Assembly: GCA_964370065.1 (NCBI GenBank)
Contig: CAYJGK010000006.1
Location: 12,448-76,447, forward strand
Direction: 5' to 3'
DNA from: CAMQRS01 sp964370065
GTDB lineage: Bacteria > Bacillota_I > Bacilli_A > Erysipelotrichales > Erysipelotrichaceae
Length of the DNA: 64,000 nt
Every line of letters begins with the position of its first letter. The first letter of the stretch is position 1. Below, one piece after another: positions 51,731-61,224 of the stretch. The notes under the pieces are model-generated. The model ran no database searches and was not told the DNA's origin. It saw only the letters and a program-made list of their open reading frames with translations. The position numbers and the translations under genes are program-made.

Positions 51731-52930
51731 ATGGTCAAATTAGACAAGATATATCATGCAGCTTATGCATTACAAGATGTGGTACGGAAAACAGACTTAA
51801 TACATTCACATGCATTAAGCAAAAAAAACAATGTATATTTAAAAACTGAAAATTTACAAATGACAGGTAGTTTTAAAATTAGAGGTGCCTTTTATAAGAT
51901 TTCTCAATTAAGTGAGGCAGAAAAGAAAAAAGGAATTATCGCTTGTAGTGCAGGTAACCATGCACAAGGAGTGGCTTTAGCTTCTGCTAGAAACAATATA
52001 CCTTGTTTAATTTGTATGCCTGACGGAGCCCCTATTTCTAAAGTGGAAGCCACAAAAAATTATGGTGCACAAGTGTGTTTAGTACCGAACACATATGATG
52101 ATGCTTACAATAAAGCATTGGCATTACAAAAACAAAATGGTAGTACCTTTATTCATCCATTCGATGATGACGATGTCATTGCTGGACAAGGAACAATTGG
52201 TCTAGAAATCATTGAACAATTAAAAGATGTTGATGTCATCGTTTGTCCAATTGGTGGTGGAGGCTTAATTAGCGGAGTTGCTATTGCTATTAAATCATTA
52301 AAGCCAGATGTTCACATAATAGGTGTACAAGCAGAAGGCGCAAGTAGCATGTATGATTCGATTCATAAAGAACAAGTCATTGAACTTGAGCAAGTGAATA
52401 CCTTTGCAGATGGAATTGCAGTGAAACAACCAGGTGTAAACACTTATGCAATTATTAGTCAATATGTGGATGAAATCGTAACTGTTTCTGATGATGAAAC
52501 AGCTGCCGCTATTTTATCACTAATGGAAAGCCATAAGTTAGTCACTGAAGGTGCTGGTGCTGTGAGTGTTGCTGCCTTACTCTTTGATAAAATAAAAGTA
52601 AAAAATAAAAATGTAGTTTGCATTTTAAGTGGTGGAAACATTGATGTAAACATTTTAAATCGTGTAATTACACGTGGTTTAATTATGGGTGGCAGAAGAA
52701 GTAATATCACTATCGCTTTAGAGGATAAACCAGGACAATTAAGTGGTGTGAGCGATATTATTTCTAGCTGTGGTGGAAATGTAATTGGTGTTCAATATGA
52801 TAATTCTGATCCGGATATGGGAATCAATTCTTGTTTCTTAAAAATTGATATGGAGACTAAAAACCAAGCACAGATTGATTTAATTCATGATACATTAAAA
52901 CAAAATGGTTTTTTTATTAAAGCTGTATAA
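51731..52930 (+). CDS. ilvA: Threonine ammonia-lyase (threonine dehydratase)
   Basis: Deaminates threonine to 2-oxobutanoate, the first committed step to isoleucine. The 399-residue PLP enzyme has the Schiff-base Lys in TGSFKIRGAF (K49), GNHAQGVALA and the phosphate-binding GGGGLISGVA, followed by a C-terminal ACT domain (from about residue 325). A single ACT domain and this length fit the shorter ilvA/tdcB-like group. The start has GGGGG eleven bases upstream. It is convergent with ilvDCNB and shares their terminator, which supports a biosynthetic role. Confidence 0.94.
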   Translation: MVKLDKIYHAAYALQDVVRKTDLIHSHALSKKNNVYLKTENLQMTGSFKIRGAFYKISQLSEAEKKKGIIACSAGNHAQGVALASARNNIPCLICMPDGAPISKVEATKNYGAQVCLVPNTYDDAYNKALALQKQNGSTFIHPFDDDDVIAGQGTIGLEIIEQLKDVDVIVCPIGGGGLISGVAIAIKSLKPDVHIIGVQAEGASSMYDSIHKEQVIELEQVNTFADGIAVKQPGVNTYAIISQYVDEIVTVSDDETAAAILSLMESHKLVTEGAGAVSVAALLFDKIKVKNKNVVCILSGGNIDVNILNRVITRGLIMGGRRSNITIALEDKPGQLSGVSDIISSCGGNVIGVQYDNSDPDMGINSCFLKIDMETKNQAQIDLIHDTLKQNGFFIKAV

Positions 52931-52965
52931 AAAAAAAGGTAAGCCAATTTGGCTTACCTTTTTTT
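52931..52965. terminator. Bidirectional terminator between ilvA and ilvD
   Basis: AAAGGTAAGCC / GGCTTACCTTT flanked by A7 on one side and T7 on the other, so it works in both directions. It fills the whole space between the two convergent stop codons. Confidence 0.95.
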
Positions 52966-54637
52966 ACTTCATTATCGCTCCTTTAGCAGCACTGTCTACT
53001 AATGCGGCATAACGCTTTAACCATCCTGTTTTCACGTTTGGTTCTCTTGTTACTAAAGTTTCTCTACGCTTTGCAAATGTCTCTTCATCTACTTGTGCAT
53101 GAATCGAATAGTTAGGAATATTAATTTCAATTCGATCTCCATCTTGTAATAGGGCAATATTTCCTCCTACTGCTGCTTCTGGACAAACATGACCAATGGA
53201 AGCACCACGGCTTGCCCCAGAAAATCTTCCATCTGTAATTAAAGCAACTGATTTATCTAACTTCATACCGGCTAATGCGCTAGTAGGACTTAACATTTCA
53301 CGCATTCCAGGCCCACCAACTGGACCTTCATAACGAATGACTACTACATCTCCCTCAACTATTTCAGAAGCGTAAATAGCTTGTATGGCATCTTCTTCGC
53401 AATCAAAAACACGAGCAGGTCCGCTATGCACTAGCATTTCTGCAGCCACTGCACTTCGTTTAACTACACATCCTTCTTGGGCGATATTTCCAAATAGAAC
53501 AGCAATTCCACCAGTTTTTGAATAAGGTGTTTCGATTGGACGAATCGTTTGTGGATTGGTATTCTTCTTACCTGCAATATTTTCTTTTAGTGTTTTACCT
53601 GTTACCGTTAATACATCTAAATCTAATAATCCTTGTTTTGCTAATTCATTTTGAACTGCTGGGATCCCCCCTGCATTGTTTAAATCATGCATATGGCTTC
53701 CACCAGCTGGTGCTAAGTGACATAAGTTAGCTACTTTTTCACTCATTTCATTAAACATCGCTAAATCTAAAGGTACCCCCGCTTCACGTGCTACCGCTAA
53801 TAAGTGTAAGACACTATTGCTAGAACACCCTAAAGCCATATCACAAGCTAATGCATTTTTAATAGATTTCTCATTAACGATATCTCTAGCTTTAATATCA
53901 TTTTCTACTAAATGCATAATAGACATTCCTGCTTTTTTAGCTAGTTGAATACGCCCGCTATGTACTGCTGGAATAGTCCCATTACCTGGTAATGCAAACC
54001 CTAATGCTTCACTTAAACAGTTCATTGAGTTAGCTGTATACATACCAGAACATGACCCACATCCTGGGCATGTGTTTTTTTCATAGTTATCTAATTGAAC
54101 ATCATCAATTAAACCAGCTTTTTTTGCACCTACTGCTTCAAACATTTTAGACAAAGACGTTTCTTCTCCATCAACTAGTCCAGCCATCATTGGTCCCCCA
54201 CTACAAACAATCGTAGGGATATTAATACGTAATGCTCCCATCATCATTCCTGGAACGATTTTATCACAATTTGGAACTAAAACTAAACCATCAAAACAAT
54301 GTGCATTTGCCATTGTTTCCACACTATCCGCAATTAATTCACGACTCGCCAAAGAATAACGCATTCCTGTATGACCCATCGCAATTCCATCACACACGCC
54401 AATTGCAGGCACCTCAATAGGCGTTCCCCCTGCCATTCTAATTCCTGCTTTGACAGCTTGTGCAACCTTATCTAAATGAATATGACCTGGTACAATTTCA
54501 CTGTGTGCACAAACCACTCCAATTAAAGGTCGATCTAATTCTTCTTTTGTATAACCCATCGCATAAAACAAACTACGCATCGGAGCCTTTTCTACCCCTT
54601 GTGTTACATGAGCACTTCTTAATTTACTTTTATCCAT
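52964..54637 (-). CDS. ilvD: Dihydroxy-acid dehydratase
   Basis: Iron-sulfur enzyme that makes the 2-oxo acids of valine and isoleucine. The 557-residue protein has the cluster cysteines in [18 protein letters not shown] (about residue 120) and [17 protein letters not shown] (about 190), and GRFSGASRG near the C-terminus. It is the last gene of ilvB-ilvN-ilvC-ilvD, 48 nt after ilvC. Confidence 0.97.
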   Translation of the reverse strand: MDKSKLRSAHVTQGVEKAPMRSLFYAMGYTKEELDRPLIGVVCAHSEIVPGHIHLDKVAQAVKAGIRMAGGTPIEVPAIGVCDGIAMGHTGMRYSLASRELIADSVETMANAHCFDGLVLVPNCDKIVPGMMMGALRINIPTIVCSGGPMMAGLVDGEETSLSKMFEAVGAKKAGLIDDVQLDNYEKNTCPGCGSCSGMYTANSMNCLSEALGFALPGNGTIPAVHSGRIQLAKKAGMSIMHLVENDIKARDIVNEKSIKNALACDMALGCSSNSVLHLLAVAREAGVPLDLAMFNEMSEKVANLCHLAPAGGSHMHDLNNAGGIPAVQNELAKQGLLDLDVLTVTGKTLKENIAGKKNTNPQTIRPIETPYSKTGGIAVLFGNIAQEGCVVKRSAVAAEMLVHSGPARVFDCEEDAIQAIYASEIVEGDVVVIRYEGPVGGPGMREMLSPTSALAGMKLDKSVALITDGRFSGASRGASIGHVCPEAAVGGNIALLQDGDRIEINIPNYSIHAQVDEETFAKRRETLVTREPNVKTGWLKRYAALVDSAAKGAIMK

Positions 54638-54661
54638 ATTTATTACCTCATTATTTCAAAG

Positions 54662-54681
54662 AAGAAGGCTTACGCCTTCTT
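54662..54681 (-). repeat. Intercistronic hairpin between ilvC and ilvD
   Basis: AAGAAGGC / GCCTTCTT with a 4-nt loop, 4 nt after the ilvC stop and 24 nt before the ilvD start. On the transcribed strand it is preceded by A-runs but has no good U-run, so it more likely stabilises or processes the mRNA than terminates it. Confidence 0.6.
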
Positions 54682-54685
54682 TTTT

Positions 54686-56205
<1,520 letters not shown>

Positions 56206-56218
56206 ATTTATAGCCTCC

Positions 56219-57883
56219 TTAATCGATAATCATATCTTTCAATGTTCCTCCATTAGGAATCATTGGTAAGACTCGCTCATTGCGATGAATTTTACAAGCA
56301 ATCCACACAGGTCCATTTATTTGTAAAGCTTGTTTATAAGCTTCCTCAAATTCTTCCATTGTACTTGCTTCAAATCCAGTTGCCCCAAACCCTTTTGCTA
56401 GTTGTACATAATCTGTACTACGTTCTAAAATTGTTTGAGAGTAGTGTTTTTCATAAAACACAGTTTGCCATTGATAGACCATACCTAATACTTTATTATC
56501 AAAAATAATTGTGATAATTGGTAAGTTATACGAAACGGCTGTACAAGCTTCATTTAAGTTCATATGGAATGAACCGTCTCCAGTAAGGTGAACAACGCGT
56601 TTATCTGGTGCAGCATATTGAGCTCCAATTGCAGCTCCATATCCAAATCCCATTGTTCCCAATCCTCCACTTGTTAAAAAATTTTCTGCTTTTTTATGTT
56701 TAAGATATTGAGCCGCCCACATTTGATGTTGCCCAACATCAGTTACATAGATTGTATCTTTGTCAGCTAGATCGCAAGCTGCATGAATAAGCTGTTTAGG
56801 ACGAATACTCGCTCCTTCCACTTCCACATTTACCTCTTGTCTAAAATGGCTCACTTCAGCAATCCACTCTTTGTGATCTGCTTGTTCGACTAATGGAAGA
56901 AGTGCCGTAATAGCCTCTTTCATATCTGCTACTAATTCATGGTTAATGACCACATTTTTATTCATTTCTCCTTCATCAATATCAATTTGAATAATGGCTG
57001 CATGCGGAGCAAAACGATTTGGGTTTAGCGCAACTCGATCCGAGAAACGCGTCCCTAATGCTAATACTAAATCGGCATCATCAATTGCACGATTCGCTGC
57101 CATACTACCATGCATCCCTATTAATCCTAAGTTTTTAGGATCTTCATAATCCAGTACGCCAGCAGCCATCATCGTATAGGTAGCTGGTGCATCTATTTTT
57201 TGTAGGAATTGTGCAAGTTCTTTGCGAGCACGACTTGCTACCACTCCTCCACCAAAGTAGACAACTGGTTTTTTAGCACTGTTGATGACTTCAGCAATTG
57301 TTTTCAATTTTTCTTGGTCAATGACAGGATTCGCTTGTTTTTCAAGTGGTTGACTGGCTATAAATTCGCATAGCATATTAGCTGCTGTTACATCTTTAGT
57401 GATATCTACTAATACCGGACCTTTTCTACCTTCATTAGCAATTCGAAATGCATTACGTAAAGAATCGGCTAAATCTTCCACGCGATTAACAAAATAATTA
57501 TGCTTAGTAATTGGCAAGGTAACTCCTGTAATCGAGATTTCTTGAAAAGCATCTCTACCAATTAAACTATCTGCCACATTACATGTAATGGCAACCATTG
57601 GGATGCTATCCATAAATGCGGTTGCAATTCCTGTTACTAAATTTGTTGCACCAGGCCCACTTGTTGCAAACACAACACCTGTTTTACCACACGCTCTAGC
57701 ATATCCATCTGCAGCATGTGCTGCTCCTTGTTCATGTGCTGTCAAAATGTGAGTTATTTTATCACTATAGTCATATAGAGAATTATAAACATTTAATGCG
57801 GCCCCACCTGGATAACCAAATACTGTATCGACACCATGTTCTAATAGGATTTCCATGATGATTTGTGATCCATTTAATTTCAT
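56219..57883 (-). CDS. ilvB: Acetolactate synthase large (catalytic) subunit
   Basis: Thiamine-diphosphate enzyme that condenses pyruvate with pyruvate or 2-oxobutanoate, starting valine and isoleucine synthesis. The 554-residue protein has the catalytic Glu in AHEQGAAHAADGYAR (E51), TSGPGATN, and the ThDP motif GDGSFHMNLNE to NLPIITIIFDN (from about residue 434). The start codon is fixed by an in-frame TGA two codons upstream. No ribosome site lies at normal distance; AGAAAGGGG sits about 35 nt upstream, beyond a hairpin. Confidence 0.96.
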   Translation of the reverse strand: MKLNGSQIIMEILLEHGVDTVFGYPGGAALNVYNSLYDYSDKITHILTAHEQGAAHAADGYARACGKTGVVFATSGPGATNLVTGIATAFMDSIPMVAITCNVADSLIGRDAFQEISITGVTLPITKHNYFVNRVEDLADSLRNAFRIANEGRKGPVLVDITKDVTAANMLCEFIASQPLEKQANPVIDQEKLKTIAEVINSAKKPVVYFGGGVVASRARKELAQFLQKIDAPATYTMMAAGVLDYEDPKNLGLIGMHGSMAANRAIDDADLVLALGTRFSDRVALNPNRFAPHAAIIQIDIDEGEMNKNVVINHELVADMKEAITALLPLVEQADHKEWIAEVSHFRQEVNVEVEGASIRPKQLIHAACDLADKDTIYVTDVGQHQMWAAQYLKHKKAENFLTSGGLGTMGFGYGAAIGAQYAAPDKRVVHLTGDGSFHMNLNEACTAVSYNLPIITIIFDNKVLGMVYQWQTVFYEKHYSQTILERSTDYVQLAKGFGATGFEASTMEEFEEAYKQALQINGPVWIACKIHRNERVLPMIPNGGTLKDMIID

Positions 57884-57945
57884 ATATCATACATGTAGAA
57901 TAATTTAAATTCTACTACCCCTTTCTACATTTTGTATACAACTGT
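57884..57945 (-). promoter_or_regulatory. ilvB leader with two mutually exclusive stems
   Basis: Stem A: TAGAAT / ATTCTA (arms 57909-57914 and 57896-57901), 7-nt loop, between AGAAAGGGG (57918-57926) and the start. Stem B: TGTAGAA / TTCTACA (arms 57923-57929 and 57894-57900) encloses that purine-rich site. Both use the same bases, so only one can form. The palindrome TTGTATACAA lies at 57932-57941. A four-codon frame (ATG TAT GAT ATA TGA) ends overlapping the ilvB ATG. Confidence 0.5.
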
Positions 57946-57969
57946 ATCAATTAATATATGTTATTCATT

Positions 57970-58018
57970 ATTATACTAAAATAAATGTAATAAATCTATA
58001 TCAATTTACATTTATTTT
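57970..58018 (-). promoter_or_regulatory. Promoter of ilvBNCD with overlapping inverted repeat
   Basis: TATAAT (57970-57975) on the minus strand. Just upstream, AAAATAAATGTAA and TTACATTTATTTT form a perfect 13-bp inverted repeat (57978-57990 and 58006-58018, 15-nt loop) that covers the -35 region. It is either an operator or the AT-rich terminator of rlmA. Confidence 0.5.
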
Positions 58019-58027
58019 GTGAAAATT
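58013..58027 (-). promoter_or_regulatory. CodY-box-like sequence upstream of ilvB
   Basis: AATTTTCACAAAATA on the minus strand matches 13 of 15 positions of the CodY consensus AATTTTCWGAAAATT. It lies about 40-55 nt upstream of the -10 box, a plausible place for branched-chain amino acid control. AT-rich sequence gives such matches by chance, and codY is not at its usual locus here. Confidence 0.35.
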
Positions 58028-58033
58028 GTTTCA

Positions 58034-58816
58034 TTACTTGCATGCATATACATAAATGATAAAGGATGCTTTACACTCTAATGTTTCTAATGCACATACT
58101 CGTTGTATTGCCTCTTGTTTGGAACGATAATAATATGGTGTCATCTTTAATAATTGTATAATATCAGGTTGCTTCAAATGCATTGTAAAAGTAACTTCTT
58201 CATGTTTTATTAGTTGCAATTGTGTTGTTTCAATATCGAATACTTCATTTTCATATACTTGCTCATATAGACATTGTTTTAACTCCATTAAATGGAATGC
58301 ATTAGGATCCACCTTTATTAAAATTCCTTCTTGCTTTAATAAACGTGCATATTCTTCTTGTGCAAAAGGGGCAAATATATTTAACAATACATCTACACTT
58401 TGACTGGCAATAGGTAAATCAAAAATGCTACTAATAAAGTAATCGTTTTTGGCATTCGCTTTACTAGCTAACTTAATCGTATCTTTAGATAAATCAAATC
58501 CAGTAATTGGCGTACCCAATTTTTTTTGCAACAGATTCGTATAGTACCCTTCTCCACATCCAGCATCTACAATAACATCATGTTTGACTGATCCAATCAA
58601 TTTATACAAAGCTTCTACCAACGGGGCATAATACCCTTTATTTAAAAACAAATTTCTAGCTTGTACCATCTCTTTATTATCTCCACTATTCTGACTCGAT
58701 TTTAAAAACAAATTACAATACCCTTGTTTTGCAATATCAAAACTATGTTTATTGATACAAACGTAGACCTTATCTTTCTTTTCTAACATTTCTTTACATA
58801 CTGGACAAATTAACAT
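58034..58816 (-). CDS. rlmA: 23S rRNA (guanine-N1)-methyltransferase RlmA-like
   Basis: Methylates a guanine in hairpin 35 of 23S rRNA (G745 or G748 class) with S-adenosylmethionine. The 260-residue protein has an N-terminal zinc site (C4, C7, C20, H24), the family stretch SFDIAKQGYCNLFL, DNKEMVQARNLFLNKGYY, and the SAM motif VDAGCGEGYY. ATG 58816 is chosen because the ribosome site AAGGA touches the earlier ATG at 58822. Substrate position is inferred from the family. Confidence 0.9.
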   Translation of the reverse strand: MLICPVCKEMLEKKDKVYVCINKHSFDIAKQGYCNLFLKSSQNSGDNKEMVQARNLFLNKGYYAPLVEALYKLIGSVKHDVIVDAGCGEGYYTNLLQKKLGTPITGFDLSKDTIKLASKANAKNDYFISSIFDLPIASQSVDVLLNIFAPFAQEEYARLLKQEGILIKVDPNAFHLMELKQCLYEQVYENEVFDIETTQLQLIKHEEVTFTMHLKQPDIIQLLKMTPYYYRSKQEAIQRVCALETLECKASFIIYVYACK

Positions 58817-58867
58817 ACGCATTCCTTCTTTCTTATTTATTATACGTTATTTTAAATAGAAATACAC

Positions 58868-58891
58868 AAAAAAAACTGCACAAGGCAGTTT
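58868..58891 (-). terminator. Terminator of ezrA-desulfurase-thiI
   Basis: AAACTGC / GCAGTTT with a 5-nt loop, then T8 on the minus strand. The first bases of the stem lie within the thiI TAA stop. Confidence 0.9.
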
Positions 58892-60104
58892 AAAATAAAT
58901 CATCTTCTACTTCACTCTTATAATCTGGGTAAATATTTTCAGATATCATTTCTTCAATCGATTGATCGATGAATGATTGGTAATCAAATTTTGCTTCCAT
59001 CAACTTCGCTTTTTTACTTGTTGGCTTAGTTACTGGTGCCTTAGGAGTAAAAATTGTACAGCAATCTTCGAATGGCTGAATGGAAATTTCATATGTTTTA
59101 ATACGTTCTGCAATACTAATAATTTCCAATTTATCCATACATACTAAAGGGCGTAAAACAGGCATTGTCACAACTTCATTAATAACGTTCATACTTTCTA
59201 ATGTTTGAGAAGCAACTTGTCCTAAACATTCTCCATTTACAATCGCTAAACATCTTTGTTTGGCACTAACTTGTTCTGCAATACGATACATCATACGACG
59301 CATAATAGTAATTGCATAACTTTCATTACATTGCTTGTAAATCTCAAGTTGCAATGGTGTAAATGGAATGGTGTGTAAACGCACATGACCTTGACAAGTC
59401 GCAATGACACTAGCTAATTGTTTCACTTTATCTAATGCTCTTTGTGAAGTATAAGGCGGTGACGCATAGTGAATACATTCAATAGCAACCCCACGTTTCA
59501 TCGTTTCAAAGCATGCAACTGGTGAATCAATCCCACCACTTAACATCACTAACGCTTTTCCATTCACTCCAACCGGATACCCTCCAGCACCCTTGATTTT
59601 ATTAGTCATAATATAAGTATGATACTCACGAACTTCAATAGAAATACGTAAATCAGGTTTTTTAACATTTACTTTTAAATCGGTATTAATCAAAATATCA
59701 GTTGCACAAGCACGATTAATTTCATCACTTCCATAATAAAATTGTTTATGATGACGGCGTGTATCCATTTTGAAAGTTTCCCCTTCAAATTCTTGTGCAA
59801 TTTTTAAAGACATTTTTTTCATCAACTCTAAATCACTTTCAATTTTAATAGCTAATGAGAAAGATGAAATCCCAAACACCATTTTGATTTTTTCACAAAT
59901 CGGCTTGGGGTCTGCTCCATTTAATAATACATACATGCGATCATGTGTTTTTTCAAACGTAATCAAATCAAATGAACGCAGTGCATTTTTTAAATTTTGG
60001 TACAAACGGTTAATGAAATCTTTTTTATTTTTACCTTTCGTTGATAATTCGCCGTAGCGAATTAAAATATGATCGTATACTATTTTATCTTGTTTTGTAT
60101 TCAT
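58890..60104 (-). CDS. thiI: tRNA 4-thiouridine synthase ThiI
   Basis: Adenylates U8 of tRNA and inserts sulfur; in some species also serves thiamine thiazole synthesis. The 404-residue protein has a ferredoxin-like/THUMP N-terminal part and the PP-loop VMLSGGIDSPVA (about residue 187). No rhodanese domain follows, as in B. subtilis, where a dedicated desulfurase is the sulfur donor. That enzyme is encoded immediately upstream, overlapping by 20 nt. Confidence 0.95.
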   Translation of the reverse strand: MNTKQDKIVYDHILIRYGELSTKGKNKKDFINRLYQNLKNALRSFDLITFEKTHDRMYVLLNGADPKPICEKIKMVFGISSFSLAIKIESDLELMKKMSLKIAQEFEGETFKMDTRRHHKQFYYGSDEINRACATDILINTDLKVNVKKPDLRISIEVREYHTYIMTNKIKGAGGYPVGVNGKALVMLSGGIDSPVACFETMKRGVAIECIHYASPPYTSQRALDKVKQLASVIATCQGHVRLHTIPFTPLQLEIYKQCNESYAITIMRRMMYRIAEQVSAKQRCLAIVNGECLGQVASQTLESMNVINEVVTMPVLRPLVCMDKLEIISIAERIKTYEISIQPFEDCCTIFTPKAPVTKPTSKKAKLMEAKFDYQSFIDQSIEEMISENIYPDYKSEVEDDLF

Positions 60105-61224
60105 ACACTATTTCCTTTACACTTTCTATAAAATAATCTAATTCATTTATGGTTGTTAAATGAGAAAATGAAATACGAATGGCCCCATAAGTAATTGCAT
60201 CTTCTAATCGCATAGCCACTAATGTATGTGATGGTTTCTTCATTCTAGAAGAACAAGTACTTTGTGAAGACACACAAATATGTTTAGCATTTAACGCATT
60301 CATCATAATCTCACTACCCACTTTTGTACAAGAAAAATTTAAAATACTTGGGCAAGCATCAATTGGACTATTTATCACAATATGTTCTAACTCCATTAGT
60401 TTTTCTCTTGCGTAATCATGTAATGTTTGCATATGTGATAGATGTTCACTAGCGTTTTCCATAGCCAATCTCAACGTTTTCGCAAATAAGATACAAGCAG
60501 GTGCATTTAAGGTCCCACCTACTAAACTTTTTTCTTGTTGTCCACCATTAATAAGCGCTAATAGCGTTACATTGCTTTTAGCATAGAGTATTCCACATCC
60601 CTTTACACCATATAATTTATGACTCGTTATACTCATCATATCGATATTTTCAAGGTTAAATTTTACTTTCGTAATACTTTGCACTGCATCTACATGAAAT
60701 TTTATTTGTGGATATTGCTTTAATAGAGTTCCTATTTCATCAATGGGTTGTATACTACCAATTTCATTATTGACTCCCATAATAGAAACTAATATGGTTT
60801 GCGGTGTAATCGCCTTTTGAATATCTTCTACCCTTACTTTTCCATCTGTATAAACAGGCACATATGTAAGAGTAAACCCGAAATGCTCAACTAATTGTTT
60901 TACACTTTCCTTTACACTAGAGTGTTCCATTTCACTCGTAATAATATGTTTCCCCTTATTTTTATTTTGTAAACAATATCCTTTTATCGCCAAACTGTTT
61001 GCTTCACTTGCACCTGAGCAAAATAATAAATCTTGCGCCCTTACTTGTAGTAAGCGCGCAATCATGTTTCTACTTTTTTCAACTAATTCATGCACACTAA
61101 CACCAGCATCATACACAGCTTCAGAATTTATATAATATTTTTCTAATAAGGTTTGGTACGTATTTAGCAAGCTAGGTTCAATTGGGGTACAAGAAGCATA
61201 GTCTAAAAATACTTGTTTAGACAT
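60085..61224 (-). CDS. Cysteine desulfurase of the NifS/IscS family
   Basis: PLP enzyme that should provide persulfide sulfur to ThiI. The 379-residue protein has the PLP Lys in TSHKLYGVKGCG (about residue 201) and the active Cys in SSQSTCSS (about 323). Two motifs deviate from common forms: DYASCTP in place of DNAATTP, and Val for Pro after the PLP-Lys loop. These changes resemble the NifZ type paired with ThiI in Gram-positives. ATG 61224 has AAGGAG upstream and overlaps ezrA by 8 nt. Confidence 0.92.
   Translation of the reverse strand: MSKQVFLDYASCTPIEPSLLNTYQTLLEKYYINSEAVYDAGVSVHELVEKSRNMIARLLQVRAQDLLFCSGASEANSLAIKGYCLQNKNKGKHIITSEMEHSSVKESVKQLVEHFGFTLTYVPVYTDGKVRVEDIQKAITPQTILVSIMGVNNEIGSIQPIDEIGTLLKQYPQIKFHVDAVQSITKVKFNLENIDMMSITSHKLYGVKGCGILYAKSNVTLLALINGGQQEKSLVGGTLNAPACILFAKTLRLAMENASEHLSHMQTLHDYAREKLMELEHIVINSPIDACPSILNFSCTKVGSEIMMNALNAKHICVSSQSTCSSRMKKPSHTLVAMRLEDAITYGAIRISFSHLTTINELDYFIESVKEIVYEYKTR

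Noticed and set aside
57884..57969. Classical ilv leader-peptide attenuator
   Set aside because: No short frame rich in Leu, Ile or Val codons and no terminator with a U-run lies before ilvB.
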